DNA of 42,689 nucleotides, taken from the NCBI GenBank assembly GCA_964605715.1, contig CAZSDV010000013.1, forward strand, positions 1 to 42,689. The letters are read 5' to 3'. Shown here piece after piece: positions 23,860-32,478 of this stretch. The stretch's first letter is position 1. Each line of letters starts with the position of its first letter. The notes under the pieces were generated by a model. That model was not told where the DNA came from. It saw only the letters and a list, made by a program, of their open reading frames with translations, and made no database searches. Both the position numbers and the translations under genes were made by a program. This DNA comes from JAPUME01 sp964605715 (lineage in GTDB: Bacteria; Acidobacteriota; Terriglobia; UBA7540; JAPUME01).

Positions 23860-26316
23860 ATGGATCAAGAAAAAGGAACAGGCGCTCTTATAAAAGCTAG
23901 GCTTCCGGAGAATCTTTCTGAGCTGCCAATTCTCCCCGTACGAGACACCGTACTCTTCCCTAATGCCATTCTACCGCTGACAGTCGGCCGGCCAGGCTCA
24001 CTGAAGCTGATTAGCGACTTACCGGAGGAAGAAAAAGTGATCGGTGTTGTTGTCCAGCGGGACCCGCGCATCGATACTCCACAGCCAGTAGATCTGTTTC
24101 GCGTAGGGACCTCTGCCTACATCCACAAAGTTATCAAACTCCCCAATGAAAGTCTGTTCATTTTTGTTGAGGGGCTACACCGTTTCTCCCTTGAAGAGGT
24201 CATTCGCACTGAGCCCTACCTTGCCTCCCACGTGCGGACATTGCGTGATGTTGTTCCTTCAGATAAAAAGCCCGAGTTTGAGGGGTTAGTCCGCAGCGTA
24301 ATCTCTGTCTTTCAAGAGGTCGTGCGTCTTTCTCCGACCTTGTCAGATGATTTACAAACTGTGGTCATGAACATTGATGATCCTGGACGACTTTCTGACT
24401 TCATTGCAGCAAACCTACCCTCCTTATCAACCTCTGAGAAACAAGAGCTTCTCGAAAGCCTGGACCTAAAAGCTCGGATCGATCGGCTACACCGCCAATT
24501 GGTTCGAGAGCTTGAAGCGCAACAGCTCCGCTCAAAAATTCAATCCAACGTTCAGGATCAGGTAACGAAAAGTCAGCGGGAATACTTCTTGCGTGAGCAA
24601 ATGAAGGCTATCCAGAAAGAACTCGGTGAAGCTGATGAACAGCAGGAAATTGAGGAGCTTCGAAAAAAAATCGAAGCTGCTGGCATGAACGAGGAGGCCA
24701 AAACTGAGGCCAAGCGCGAGTTGAAACGCTTAGCCAAAATGAATCCCGCTGCTGCTGATTACACTGTCACTCGCACCTACCTGGATTGGATAGTAACGCT
24801 GCCTTGGGACAAGGCAAGTAAACTTAGAGTAGACCTGATAAAAGCAAAACAGATTCTGGACGAAGACCATTGGGATCTAGAAAAGATCAAGGAACGTATC
24901 CTTGAGTACCTGGCGGTGCTGAAACTCAAATCTGCTACCAAGGGGCCTATCCTCTGTTTCGTGGGGCCTCCTGGTGTGGGTAAAACATCGCTTGGAAAGT
25001 CCATTGCGCGAGCCCTCGATCGGAAGTTTGCTCGCATCTCTCTGGGTGGCATTCACGACGAAGCTGAAATTCGCGGACACCGCCGCACATACATTGGCGC
25101 CCTTCCTGGGCAGATCATACAAGGGATCCGGCGTGCCGGAGTCCGGGACCCCATCTTTATGCTTGACGAGGTCGACAAGGTTGGTCGAGACTTTCGCGGT
25201 GATCCCTCGTCCGCACTCCTTGAGGTCCTCGATCCTGAGCAAAATTCTACCTTCCGGGATAACTACCTCGATGTTCCATTTGACCTCTCCTCAGTTCTTT
25301 TTATCTGCACTGCGAATATACTGGATACAATTCCGCCCGCCTTGCTCGACCGAATGGAAATACTAGAGTTGCAAGGCTACACAGAACAAGAAAAGCTCCA
25401 TATTGCAACTCGCTATTTAATCTCTAAGCAAACTGAGGCACATGGCATTAAGCACCCCGAACAAATTAAATTTAGCAATGGTGCCATATCTCATGTAATC
25501 CGCCACTACACGAGGGAGGCGGGAGTACGCAACCTGGAACGTGAAATTGCTACACTTTGTCGCAAGCAGGCCCGAAAGGTGGCAGAAGGATCAGCAAAAA
25601 AAATGACGCTTAATTCTCAAAAGGTGGAAAAACTTTTGGGTGTACCTCGTTTTCGACAAGAAACCGAAGTCGTCGATCGAACTCGCAAGCCTGGAGTGGC
25701 AGTTGGTTTAGCTTGGACCCCAACAGGTGGCGATGTGCTCTTCGTCGAAGCCAATCTCATGAAAGGTGGTAAGAATTTCAATATGACCGGACAGGTTGGT
25801 CCTGTAATGCAAGAGTCCATGCAGGCAGCGCTGACATGGGTACGGTCCCACGCAAGCAACTATAAGATCAACACCGACTTTTTTGGTAAAAACGATGTCC
25901 ACGTTCATGTCCCTGCCGGTGCCATTCCAAAAGACGGTCCCTCAGCAGGCGTAACTATGGTCACTTCGCTGGTATCAGCTCTAACCGGACGTTCAACTCG
26001 GCCTCGCTGGGCAATGACAGGAGAAATTACTCTGAGCGGTATGGTATTGCCTGTCGGAGGGCTTAAGGAAAAAATCCTGGCTGCCAAGCGAGCCAATGTA
26101 GAACATATTATTCTCCCGAGAGAAAACAAGCCAAATGTCCGGCAGGACATCCCTGATGAACTCCTGGGAAATGTGCAGCTGCATTTTGTGAAAAAAATTG
26201 AAGATATATTGGAATTAGTACTCGAAGAGAAAACCGTAAATACTGACAAAAAGACGCCCTTACATAAGCCAGCCAGGGGGCGCCGTATACGAAAAAATCT
26301 CCAAGCTGATCTCTAG
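23860..26316 (+). CDS. lon: ATP-dependent Lon protease
   Basis: Cytoplasmic AAA+ serine protease degrading damaged and regulatory proteins. 818 residues, the usual length. The N-terminal substrate domain begins 'LPILPVRDTVLFPNAILPL'; a coiled coil lies around 225-300; Walker A is 'GPPGVGKTSLG' (369 on), Walker B 'IFMLDEVDKVG', and the sensor region 'LFICTANILDTIPPALLDR'. The C-terminal protease domain has catalytic Ser695 in 'PKDGPSAGVTM' and Lys738 in 'VGGLKEKILAAK', spaced 43 residues as in E. coli. The C-terminal tail is Lys/Arg-rich. It has its own extended -10 promoter and is convergent with the Lys/Ala/Pro repeat gene. Confidence 0.98.
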   Translation: MDQEKGTGALIKARLPENLSELPILPVRDTVLFPNAILPLTVGRPGSLKLISDLPEEEKVIGVVVQRDPRIDTPQPVDLFRVGTSAYIHKVIKLPNESLFIFVEGLHRFSLEEVIRTEPYLASHVRTLRDVVPSDKKPEFEGLVRSVISVFQEVVRLSPTLSDDLQTVVMNIDDPGRLSDFIAANLPSLSTSEKQELLESLDLKARIDRLHRQLVRELEAQQLRSKIQSNVQDQVTKSQREYFLREQMKAIQKELGEADEQQEIEELRKKIEAAGMNEEAKTEAKRELKRLAKMNPAAADYTVTRTYLDWIVTLPWDKASKLRVDLIKAKQILDEDHWDLEKIKERILEYLAVLKLKSATKGPILCFVGPPGVGKTSLGKSIARALDRKFARISLGGIHDEAEIRGHRRTYIGALPGQIIQGIRRAGVRDPIFMLDEVDKVGRDFRGDPSSALLEVLDPEQNSTFRDNYLDVPFDLSSVLFICTANILDTIPPALLDRMEILELQGYTEQEKLHIATRYLISKQTEAHGIKHPEQIKFSNGAISHVIRHYTREAGVRNLEREIATLCRKQARKVAEGSAKKMTLNSQKVEKLLGVPRFRQETEVVDRTRKPGVAVGLAWTPTGGDVLFVEANLMKGGKNFNMTGQVGPVMQESMQAALTWVRSHASNYKINTDFFGKNDVHVHVPAGAIPKDGPSAGVTMVTSLVSALTGRSTRPRWAMTGEITLSGMVLPVGGLKEKILAAKRANVEHIILPRENKPNVRQDIPDELLGNVQLHFVKKIEDILELVLEEKTVNTDKKTPLHKPARGRRIRKNLQADL

Positions 26317-26450
26317 TGGCCCTTTCCGTGAATCCCAACAAAAAAGAAGAAAATTCGTCCTGATTTCCTGACCTGCCAAATGGCAGCGGAGAAACTCAGG
26401 TTAGGCTCCAAATAAAAGCCGGAGAAGGGATGAGAGAGAAAGTGAGCCTG

Positions 26451-26491
26451 AAAAAACTTCGGGGGGATGTACATCGTACACCCCCCCGAAG
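26451..26491 (-). terminator. Strong intrinsic terminator of the repeat-protein gene
   Basis: CTTCGGGGGG pairs with CCCCCCGAAG, extended by TGTAC/GTACA around a three-base loop with one A-C mismatch, giving about 15 base pairs (26457-26491). On the minus strand it is followed by six T (26456-26451). It lies 20 bases beyond the stop codon of the minus-strand gene; lon, reading the other way, may also use the hairpin. Confidence 0.8.
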
Positions 26492-26511
26492 CTCGTTTGA
26501 TTAAGGTAAGA

Positions 26512-26867
26512 CTACTTCTTTTTCTTTTTCTTGGCCTTTGGTTTTGCTTTGGCCTTTGGTTTTGCTTTGGCTTTTGGTTTTGCTTTGGCTTTTGGTTTTG
26601 CTTTGGCCTTTGGTTTTGCTTTGGCTTTTGGTTTTGCTTTGGCTTNNNNNNNNNNNNNNNNNNNNNNNNNNNNNNNNNNNNNNNNNNNNNNNNNNNNNNN
26701 NNNNNNNNNNNNNNNNNNNNNNNNNNNNNNNNNNNNNNNNNNNNNTTTGGTTTTGCTTTGGCCTTTGGTTTTGCTTTGGCTTTTGGTTTTGCTTTGGCTT
26801 TTGGTTTTGCTTTGGCCTTTGGTTTTGCTTTGGCCTTCTTCTTGGCTGCACGTTTCTTTGCTGGCAT
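26512..26867 (-). CDS. Lys/Ala/Pro-repeat histone-H1-like protein (sequence gap inside)
   Basis: Highly basic low-complexity protein. It begins 'MPAKKRAAKKKAKAKPKA', continues as tandem AKPKAK hexapeptides, and ends with a run of lysines before TAG at 26512-26514. A GGAGAATT ribosome-binding site precedes the ATG at 26867. A 100-base N block divides it; the two sides are in the same repeat pattern only if the real gap is not 100 bases, so the true length is unknown. Such tails resemble histone H1-like bacterial proteins (AlgP, HctB-type) that bind DNA non-specifically and compact the chromosome. A strong terminator follows. No neighbouring gene suggests another role; a ribosome- or RNA-binding protein is possible. 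Confidence 0.75.
26533..26835. repeat. 18-bp tandem coding repeat, interrupted by an assembly gap
   Basis: Near-perfect copies of an 18-base unit (GGCYTTTGGTTTTGCTTT as read on the plus strand, Y at one position) fill 26533-26645 and 26746-26835. Each unit encodes six residues of the Lys/Ala/Pro pattern on the minus strand. Variation is confined mostly to a C/T difference. The copy number is unknown because of the gap. Confidence 0.9.
26646..26745. other. Assembly gap (100 N) inside the repeat gene
   Basis: Exactly 100 undetermined bases in the 18-bp tandem array: the round number is a typical placeholder for an unresolved length. Confidence 0.99.
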
Positions 26868-27349
26868 TTAATTCTCCTCTCAATTATGTCCTGTGCCCCA
26901 TCGCGATACCACTCATGGCGTTTAGAATCCACCTGAGTCGCATGGTCACACAGCGCGATTATTGCATCTTGTGTCAATCTTGTCTAGAGTACAAAAGTGT
27001 GTTTTGCAATTTTTTTCAGGAGGGTAAAATCGAGCAATTTTTCGTATTTCTCGGTGGGAATGAAAAAATTAATCTTCTACCTAAAAAAATCAACGCGAAC
27101 ATAATTTATATTCCGCAAAACAGATTAGACTATTATTTTCAATCTTAACTAAGGCCATATATCACATCTTATTTGTTGAACAGAACCGAAAGAACAAACA
27201 GCAATGCAGCTTCTTTGTCATCTCAAAAAATAAGGGTGGATATTCTTGGCTCATGTTTTAATACCCTCAGGCAACTGGAATCTCTATACTCCTAAAATTC
27301 GGAATGAAATCCTACCTGAAAATAAAAATCGATACCGGGAGCAAGTAAA
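26868..27349. other. AT-rich intergenic region between divergent genes
   Basis: 482 bases, strongly AT-rich in its centre. It holds the ribosome-binding site of the repeat-protein gene (minus) and the 5' leader of the glycosyltransferase gene (plus). On the minus strand a TTGACA occurs near 26970, but I see no well-spaced -10. No RNA gene or conserved small frame was recognised. Confidence 0.45.
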
Positions 27350-28585
27350 TTGCTGATCCTGTTTTTTGTAATGAGTGCGATTTTATTAATTCAGAGTGCA
27401 GTTACTCTAGCCGGAAGTATTTATTTTTGGAAATTTATACGCCGTTCCTCAAAGCTTCACGTCTCGACCTACACTCCGGAAGTGACAATTATCTTACCCT
27501 GTAAAGGCATACATCCTCAATTTTCGGAAAATCTGAATTTCCTTCTCTCGCAGGACTATCCAAACTACCGAGTCATTTTTTCGATGGCTTCGCGCGAAGA
27601 CCCAGCCTTTCTATTTATCGAAAATTACATAAAACTGAACCGAGAAAAATTTAGTCAGGGGCTACTGGAAAACCGTACAGTAATCGCCAATCCATCAAGG
27701 AATCGCGGAGAGAAAGTAAACAACTCTCTCAGTGCTCTACCTTATGTGCCGGACAGCACCTTGGTCCTGGTTTTTTCAGATGCGGATGCAGTACCGAAAA
27801 CCGACTGGCTAAGGTCTCTCGTGGGTCCTCTCGGCGAGGCATCCTTAACTGTGAGCACGGGTTTCCGATGGTATCTTCCTGGGACAAGCTTTGCCTCGCA
27901 ACTCCGTGCAGCCTGGGACACCTCCATCGCCACATTGTTGGGGAATCACGACCAGAACTTTGCATGGGGTGGGTCAATGGCCATTCGGCAGGAAGAATTC
28001 AAACGCCTGAATATCCGAGATGTGTGGCAGAATGCCGTCAGCGACGACTACACCCTCACCAATGCCGTTCGGCAGGCAGGAGGAAAAATCAGGTTTGAAC
28101 CCCGATGCCTCCTAGCTTCCAGAGAAGAATCATCCTTAAGGAATTTTTTTTCCTGGTCCAACCGGCAAATCATTATTACGCGAGTTCATGCATCTCAACT
28201 GTGGAAACTCGGACTGGGTGCGCACCTTTTCTATGGCATTACTTTTCTAATAGGACTCGGAGTGATTTTGGAATCACTGGTAGGTAACCCAAGCAAACCT
28301 ATTACCGCATTACTTGCCAGTGCACCCTTAATCTGTGTACAACTTATTGGCGTTATGAAAGGCCTTATCCGCCTACGAATAGCCAAGAGCTGTTTCCCTC
28401 AGGAAAAATCCTCTATTCTTCGCAATGGATCCGCCTACTGGAAGCTCTCTCTTCTGGTTCCTTGGATTATGCTTTATAACTTCATGGTTGCCGGATTCAC
28501 ACGGCACATTGAGTGGGCCGGGGTTCGTTACGAACTTCGCTCACCCACCGAAGTAGTGGTTCTTAATCGCAAAACAAATCCTTGA
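27350..28585 (+). CDS. Membrane glycosyltransferase, family 2/21 (ceramide-glucosyltransferase-like)
   Basis: 411 residues. One N-terminal membrane segment, a cytoplasmic GT-A domain, and three or four C-terminal segments ('HLFYGITFLIGLGVILESL', 'ALLASAPLICVQLIGVM', 'LSLLVPWIMLYNFMVAGF'). Catalytic features are 'VTIILPCKG', the DxD-like 'VFSDADAVPKTDWL', the acceptor Asp in 'AVSDDYTLTNAVRQAGG', and 'FFSWSNRQIIITR' in place of the QxxRW motif. This layout matches GT21 ceramide glucosyltransferase and relatives using nucleotide sugars to glycosylate lipids. The start is TTG with GGGAG nine bases upstream. It stands alone; glycolipid synthesis is likely, the acceptor unknown. Confidence 0.85.
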   Translation: MLILFFVMSAILLIQSAVTLAGSIYFWKFIRRSSKLHVSTYTPEVTIILPCKGIHPQFSENLNFLLSQDYPNYRVIFSMASREDPAFLFIENYIKLNREKFSQGLLENRTVIANPSRNRGEKVNNSLSALPYVPDSTLVLVFSDADAVPKTDWLRSLVGPLGEASLTVSTGFRWYLPGTSFASQLRAAWDTSIATLLGNHDQNFAWGGSMAIRQEEFKRLNIRDVWQNAVSDDYTLTNAVRQAGGKIRFEPRCLLASREESSLRNFFSWSNRQIIITRVHASQLWKLGLGAHLFYGITFLIGLGVILESLVGNPSKPITALLASAPLICVQLIGVMKGLIRLRIAKSCFPQEKSSILRNGSAYWKLSLLVPWIMLYNFMVAGFTRHIEWAGVRYELRSPTEVVVLNRKTNP

Positions 28586-28625
28586 CTAATTAAAAGCAAA
28601 GACTAAGAGGGACAGTCGGACTATT

Positions 28626-28940
28626 TTATTTCCTTTTATTAGGATGGCGGGTGATGTAGCGAGCCTCAGTGCCTTCTCTTCTTTTTCTGGAAGTAGGTGG
28701 TTGGTCTGTTTGCATTGGAGCCATTTTTGCCAAAACTTCATCAAAAAGCGATACCTTCTCAGCAGGCTTCTTTCTGCCACCTTTGCCGTGTTTATAGGCA
28801 TGCTCATTAAAACAGGTTTGGCAAACAACTTTTTGAGCCTGGCCCTCAGCCATCCCAGCCACTACGTGGTTCAGCAGCAAGCGACACCGCGGACAATAAT
28901 CGTCAATAATTTCACCCAGACGAACCTCGTCAGCAGACAT
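28626..28940 (-). CDS. Small zinc-ribbon-like hypothetical protein
   Basis: 104 residues. 'IDDYCPRCRLLLNHVV' and 'VVCQTCFNEHAYKHG' give two Cys-x2-Cys pairs about 20 residues apart, likely binding one zinc. The rest is basic and disordered ('KGGRKKPAEK', 'TSRKRREGTEARYITR', 'HPNKRK'), suggesting nucleic-acid contact. ATG at 28940 has GAGGTG six bases upstream. It lies on the minus strand between the glycosyltransferase and prfA genes. I recall similar short zinc-ribbon proteins in Acidobacteriota genomes, but the family is not certain. Confidence 0.65.
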   Translation of the reverse strand: MSADEVRLGEIIDDYCPRCRLLLNHVVAGMAEGQAQKVVCQTCFNEHAYKHGKGGRKKPAEKVSLFDEVLAKMAPMQTDQPPTSRKRREGTEARYITRHPNKRK

Positions 28941-29167
28941 ATTGATCACCTCAAGGAAGGGTTAGTGCAGGAAAAAATCAAATCCGAATCCATTATATAT
29001 GGAGGAAGCATATTCCAGAGAAAAAAACAGTGAAAGATACAATCTTCCTTGCGAAGGGGGTTGATTGACACCTCTCGGAAGTTAAGAGTATTCTCAAGCT
29101 GAAAAGATCAGGAGAACAAAGAGCCCATTAGAGATAAATCTGCACCTAACAGATGTGATAATTTATC

Positions 29168-30244
29168 GTGGAGAAACTAAAACAAATCGAGACAAGGTAT
29201 GAAGAGTTAACAGCTCAACTCGCCTTACCCGAAGTGCTGTCAGATCGATCCCGCTATCAAAAAATAGCAAGAACACACCGTGGGTTACAAGGGGTTGTTG
29301 AGAAATATCGAGAACTCAAGGGTGTTGAGAAATCTATTAACGATACGGAATCTCTTCTCAAGGAAGAACAATCTGATCCCGTACTAAAAACTCTTGCTCA
29401 CGAGGAATTGGAAGGTCTCGAACAACAACAGGCGAAGCTAATAAAAGAGGTAAGAATTCTACTTCTCCCCAAAGATCCAAATGACGAAAAAAACGTCATC
29501 TTGGAAATTCGTGCGGGTACAGGAGGAGATGAAGCTACTCTCTTTGCCCAGGAAATATTTCGCATGTACACACGTTACGGAGAGGGTCAAGGTTGGCATG
29601 TTGATGTGCTTTCTTCCAGCACCTCAAGCGTTGGAGGTCTCAAGGAGATTATCGCTTTAATCGAAGGGGAAGATGTATATAGCCAACTTAAGTTCGAAAG
29701 TGGGGTTCATCGAGTCCAGCGCGTACCTAAAACCGAACAACAGGGTCGTGTCCATACTTCCGCCATCACCGTTGCTGTACTGCCAGAAGTCAACGAGGTA
29801 GAAATTAAAATCGACGCCAAAGAAATCCGAATCGATACGTTTTGTTCCTCAGGGCCAGGCGGGCAATCGGTGAATACGACTTACTCGGCTGTTCGAATTA
29901 CGCACCTCGCAACAGGAATTGTAGTAAGTTGTCAGGACGAAAAATCGCAGATTAAGAACCGCTCCAAAGCCATGCGAGTCCTCCGTTCACGCCTCTACGA
30001 AAAAAAGTTAGAGGAGCAGCAGTCACAAATAACCGAAGAACGACGTTCGCAGATTGGTTCGGGCGACCGAAGTGAGAAAATTCGGACTTACAATTTTTCT
30101 CAGAATCGCGTCACTGATCATCGCATTAGCCTTACTCTTCATGAACTAGGAAGGGTGTTAGATGGTAATCTAAATCCCATAATCAAAGCTCTAATTGCTC
30201 ATCACCAAGCCGAAAGCCTGACACAGGCCACCAAGGTAATATAA
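29168..30244 (+). CDS. prfA: Peptide chain release factor 1
   Basis: Recognises UAA and UAG stop codons and triggers hydrolysis of peptidyl-tRNA. 358 residues. The catalytic loop is 'SSGPGGQSVNTTYSAVRITH', whose Gln is N5-methylated by PrmC; the codon-recognition region is 'SGVHRVQRVPKTEQQGRVHT'; and 'EIRAGTGGDEATLFAQEIFRMY' is typical. GTG start at 29168; a GATAAT -10-like sequence (29157-29162) lies so close that a near-leaderless mRNA is possible. It is followed 57 bases later by prmC, the usual partner. Confidence 0.98.
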   Translation: MEKLKQIETRYEELTAQLALPEVLSDRSRYQKIARTHRGLQGVVEKYRELKGVEKSINDTESLLKEEQSDPVLKTLAHEELEGLEQQQAKLIKEVRILLLPKDPNDEKNVILEIRAGTGGDEATLFAQEIFRMYTRYGEGQGWHVDVLSSSTSSVGGLKEIIALIEGEDVYSQLKFESGVHRVQRVPKTEQQGRVHTSAITVAVLPEVNEVEIKIDAKEIRIDTFCSSGPGGQSVNTTYSAVRITHLATGIVVSCQDEKSQIKNRSKAMRVLRSRLYEKKLEEQQSQITEERRSQIGSGDRSEKIRTYNFSQNRVTDHRISLTLHELGRVLDGNLNPIIKALIAHHQAESLTQATKVI

Positions 30245-30301
30245 CTCGAGTCTACAGCATGCCCTTTTGTTAGATTTTTTTTCACCTGGGCTTCGTGCAC
30301 T

Positions 30302-31213
30302 ATGCAAATTCGTCAGACGCTCAAAAAAGGTATTAAGATTCTGATGGAGGAGGAAATACCTTCACCAGAATTAACTGCAGAAACCTTGCTAATCCACAAT
30401 CTAAATTGCAGCCGAACTCACCTGTATTCCCATCCAGAAGAGTGTCTTAGCCAAAACACGTTTAACAAATATATTAGTGACATTAAGAAGCGGGCTTCAG
30501 GTATACCAACTCAGTATGTTGTAGGTCACCAGGAATTCTGGGGCCTCAAATTTGTAGTTAACCACGATGTACTGATACCTCGTCCAGAGACTGAACACAT
30601 AGTGGAAAAAGTTCTTGAGTGCATTGACACCAGTGGCATACCACGCGATCAACCACTACAAATAGTTGACGTGGGAACCGGGTCCGGCTGCATCGCGCTC
30701 GCACTCGCCCACGAGCTTCCCCAAGCCATGATCCTTGCCTGCGAACTTTCAACTAAAGCGCTCCACGTTGCCACACTGAATGCAGATCAGCTTAAAATGA
30801 AACATCGAGTAAAATTTATCAAAGGCAACCTACTTGCCCCTATCCTGAAAAAAGGTTTCGGCAGCAGTATGGATTTTGTCGTTTCTAACCCTCCATACAT
30901 TGGCCGCGAAGAACTTGAAAATCTCCAACCTGAAGTTCGCGACCAAGAACCACAGCTTGCTCTGGGCGGACACAAGGCCTGCGAAGCAATCTATCGTCGC
31001 CTAATTCCTGAGGCCCATGAGGTTCTCAAGTCTGGTGCCCCCTTGATACTTGAAATTGGATCAAATATGGAAGAGGTTATTGTTAGTTCGTTCGGCAAAG
31101 GATGGACAATCCCTGAGGTGAACAAAGATCTCCAGGGTCTCCCACGTGTAGTTTCTGCATACAAGCAAGAAGACGAGAACTGCCCTCCTCTTGGAAATCG
31201 CTGCTATGATTAG
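30302..31213 (+). CDS. prmC: Release factor glutamine N5-methyltransferase
   Basis: SAM-dependent enzyme that methylates the glutamine of the GGQ motif in release factors, raising termination efficiency. 303 residues. The catalytic/substrate motif is 'DFVVSNPPYIGREELENL'; SAM motif I is 'IVDVGTGSGCIALALAHELP'; 'GHQEFWGLKFVVNHDVLIPR' is the conserved entry to the fold. It lies directly after prfA. Its stop (31211-31213) is 4 bases before the likely dinB start, so prfA, prmC and dinB may be one operon. Confidence 0.96.
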   Translation: MQIRQTLKKGIKILMEEEIPSPELTAETLLIHNLNCSRTHLYSHPEECLSQNTFNKYISDIKKRASGIPTQYVVGHQEFWGLKFVVNHDVLIPRPETEHIVEKVLECIDTSGIPRDQPLQIVDVGTGSGCIALALAHELPQAMILACELSTKALHVATLNADQLKMKHRVKFIKGNLLAPILKKGFGSSMDFVVSNPPYIGREELENLQPEVRDQEPQLALGGHKACEAIYRRLIPEAHEVLKSGAPLILEIGSNMEEVIVSSFGKGWTIPEVNKDLQGLPRVVSAYKQEDENCPPLGNRCYD

Positions 31214-31217
31214 TAGC

Positions 31218-32447
31218 ATGACCCGCCAAATACTCCACGTCGATATGGATGCATTTTTCGTCTCCATCGAAGAGCTACAAAATCCTACCTTAAAAGAAAA
31301 GCCCGTTGTTGTTGGAGGAAATCTGGAAGGACGAGGGGTTGTAGCTGCAGCAAGCTACGAAGCCAGAAAATTTGGCATCCATTCTGCCATGCCCGTACAG
31401 ACTGCTAGGCGGCTCTGCCCGCAGGCAATTTTTCTCCCTTCGCGTCATAGTCTCTATGGCGAAGTTTCGAAAGCTTTACACAAGGTATTTAATAACTTTA
31501 GTCCCATCGTGGAAATGGTCTCGATCGACGAAGCGTATCTTAACCTGACGGGTTGCAACCGTTTGTACGGATCAGCATCTCAGGCTGCCGATCAGTTGAT
31601 ACGCACAGTCCGAAAACAATTCAACCTGCCTTGTTCGGTGGGAATATCAACCACGAAACTTGTTGCAAAGATCGCCTCCGATCAGGCTAAACCACGAGGC
31701 CTACTTTGTATTTTTCCTGGAAACGAGCGTGCCTTCCTACGCCCACTGCCGATCCGGTGCCTCCCAGGGGTAGGCAAAGTAACAGAAACGAAAATCAAAA
31801 CTCTCGGCATTCACACTATTGGTGACTTACAGGAAATGCCTAGTAACGAGCTCATTGAAGAATTTGGAAAGTTTGGCAAGTGGTTATCTCTGAAGGCACA
31901 AGGACAGGACACCGGCACCTATGAATACAGAAAAATACCTCTCTCGATCAGCCATGAAACCACATTTTCGGAAGACGGTTCCGATCCCGAAGTATTCGAA
32001 CAAACTCTATCCTATTTGTGCCAACGGGTGGCATGCCGACTCCGCAACCACGGTCTGTTCACTCGCACCGTCAGGCTAAAGCTACGAAACTCTAATTTCA
32101 GTACCTTTACGCATTCTCAGGCTCTGGCCCAACCCACAAATATAGATTCCATACTTTTTGAAACTGTCCTTACCTTGCTTGACCGTGCCTACCACCCGAA
32201 TACCAAGGTCCGCTTGCTAGGAGTCCAGGCTAGCAAACTGACTTCTTCTCACGAGCAACTTGATTTATTGGAGCAAGATCGTGAAAGAAAGTGGGAGCGA
32301 ATTCATCAGGCCACTGATAAGCTTCGCAACCGCTACGGATTCGAAGCTCTTCAGCTTGCTCGTTCGCTCGAACCTACTACAAAATCTACCGAGCGTTCCA
32401 TTGGAAAAGGTGATCACTTACCGAGTGAGCTGAAAAATAATTGCTAG
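31218..32447 (+). CDS. dinB: DNA polymerase IV (Y-family translesion polymerase)
   Basis: Error-prone polymerase for lesion bypass. 409 residues. Palm motifs are 'ILHVDMDAFFVSIEEL' and 'VSIDEAYLNLTGC', with both catalytic acids; 'SVGISTTKLVAKIASDQAKP' and 'LPGVGKVTETKIKTLGI' (helix-hairpin-helix) follow. Near the C terminus 'HEQLDLLEQDRERKW' resembles the internal QLxLF-type clamp-binding site. I placed the start at ATG 31218, which begins 'MTRQILHVDMDAFF'; ATG 31206 is also possible. It sits between prmC and the CCA/poly(A) nucleotidyltransferase gene; no SOS box was recognised. Together with the PolB2-like cassette it gives this window two potential lesion-bypass polymerases. Confidence 0.96.
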   Translation: MTRQILHVDMDAFFVSIEELQNPTLKEKPVVVGGNLEGRGVVAAASYEARKFGIHSAMPVQTARRLCPQAIFLPSRHSLYGEVSKALHKVFNNFSPIVEMVSIDEAYLNLTGCNRLYGSASQAADQLIRTVRKQFNLPCSVGISTTKLVAKIASDQAKPRGLLCIFPGNERAFLRPLPIRCLPGVGKVTETKIKTLGIHTIGDLQEMPSNELIEEFGKFGKWLSLKAQGQDTGTYEYRKIPLSISHETTFSEDGSDPEVFEQTLSYLCQRVACRLRNHGLFTRTVRLKLRNSNFSTFTHSQALAQPTNIDSILFETVLTLLDRAYHPNTKVRLLGVQASKLTSSHEQLDLLEQDRERKWERIHQATDKLRNRYGFEALQLARSLEPTTKSTERSIGKGDHLPSELKNNC

Positions 32448-32478
32448 TTCCACCTTCGTTCGGTTCTAATGACCTGTA

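Noticed and set aside
26533..26835. CRISPR array, suggested by tandem short repeats
   Set aside because: Units are 18 bp and contiguous without unique spacers, encode a regular peptide, and no cas genes are present.
26313..27148. Several long low-complexity frames through the 18-bp repeat (both strands)
   Set aside because: They are shadow frames of the tandem repeat; only the minus-strand frame with AKPKAK, ribosome-binding site and terminator is credible.
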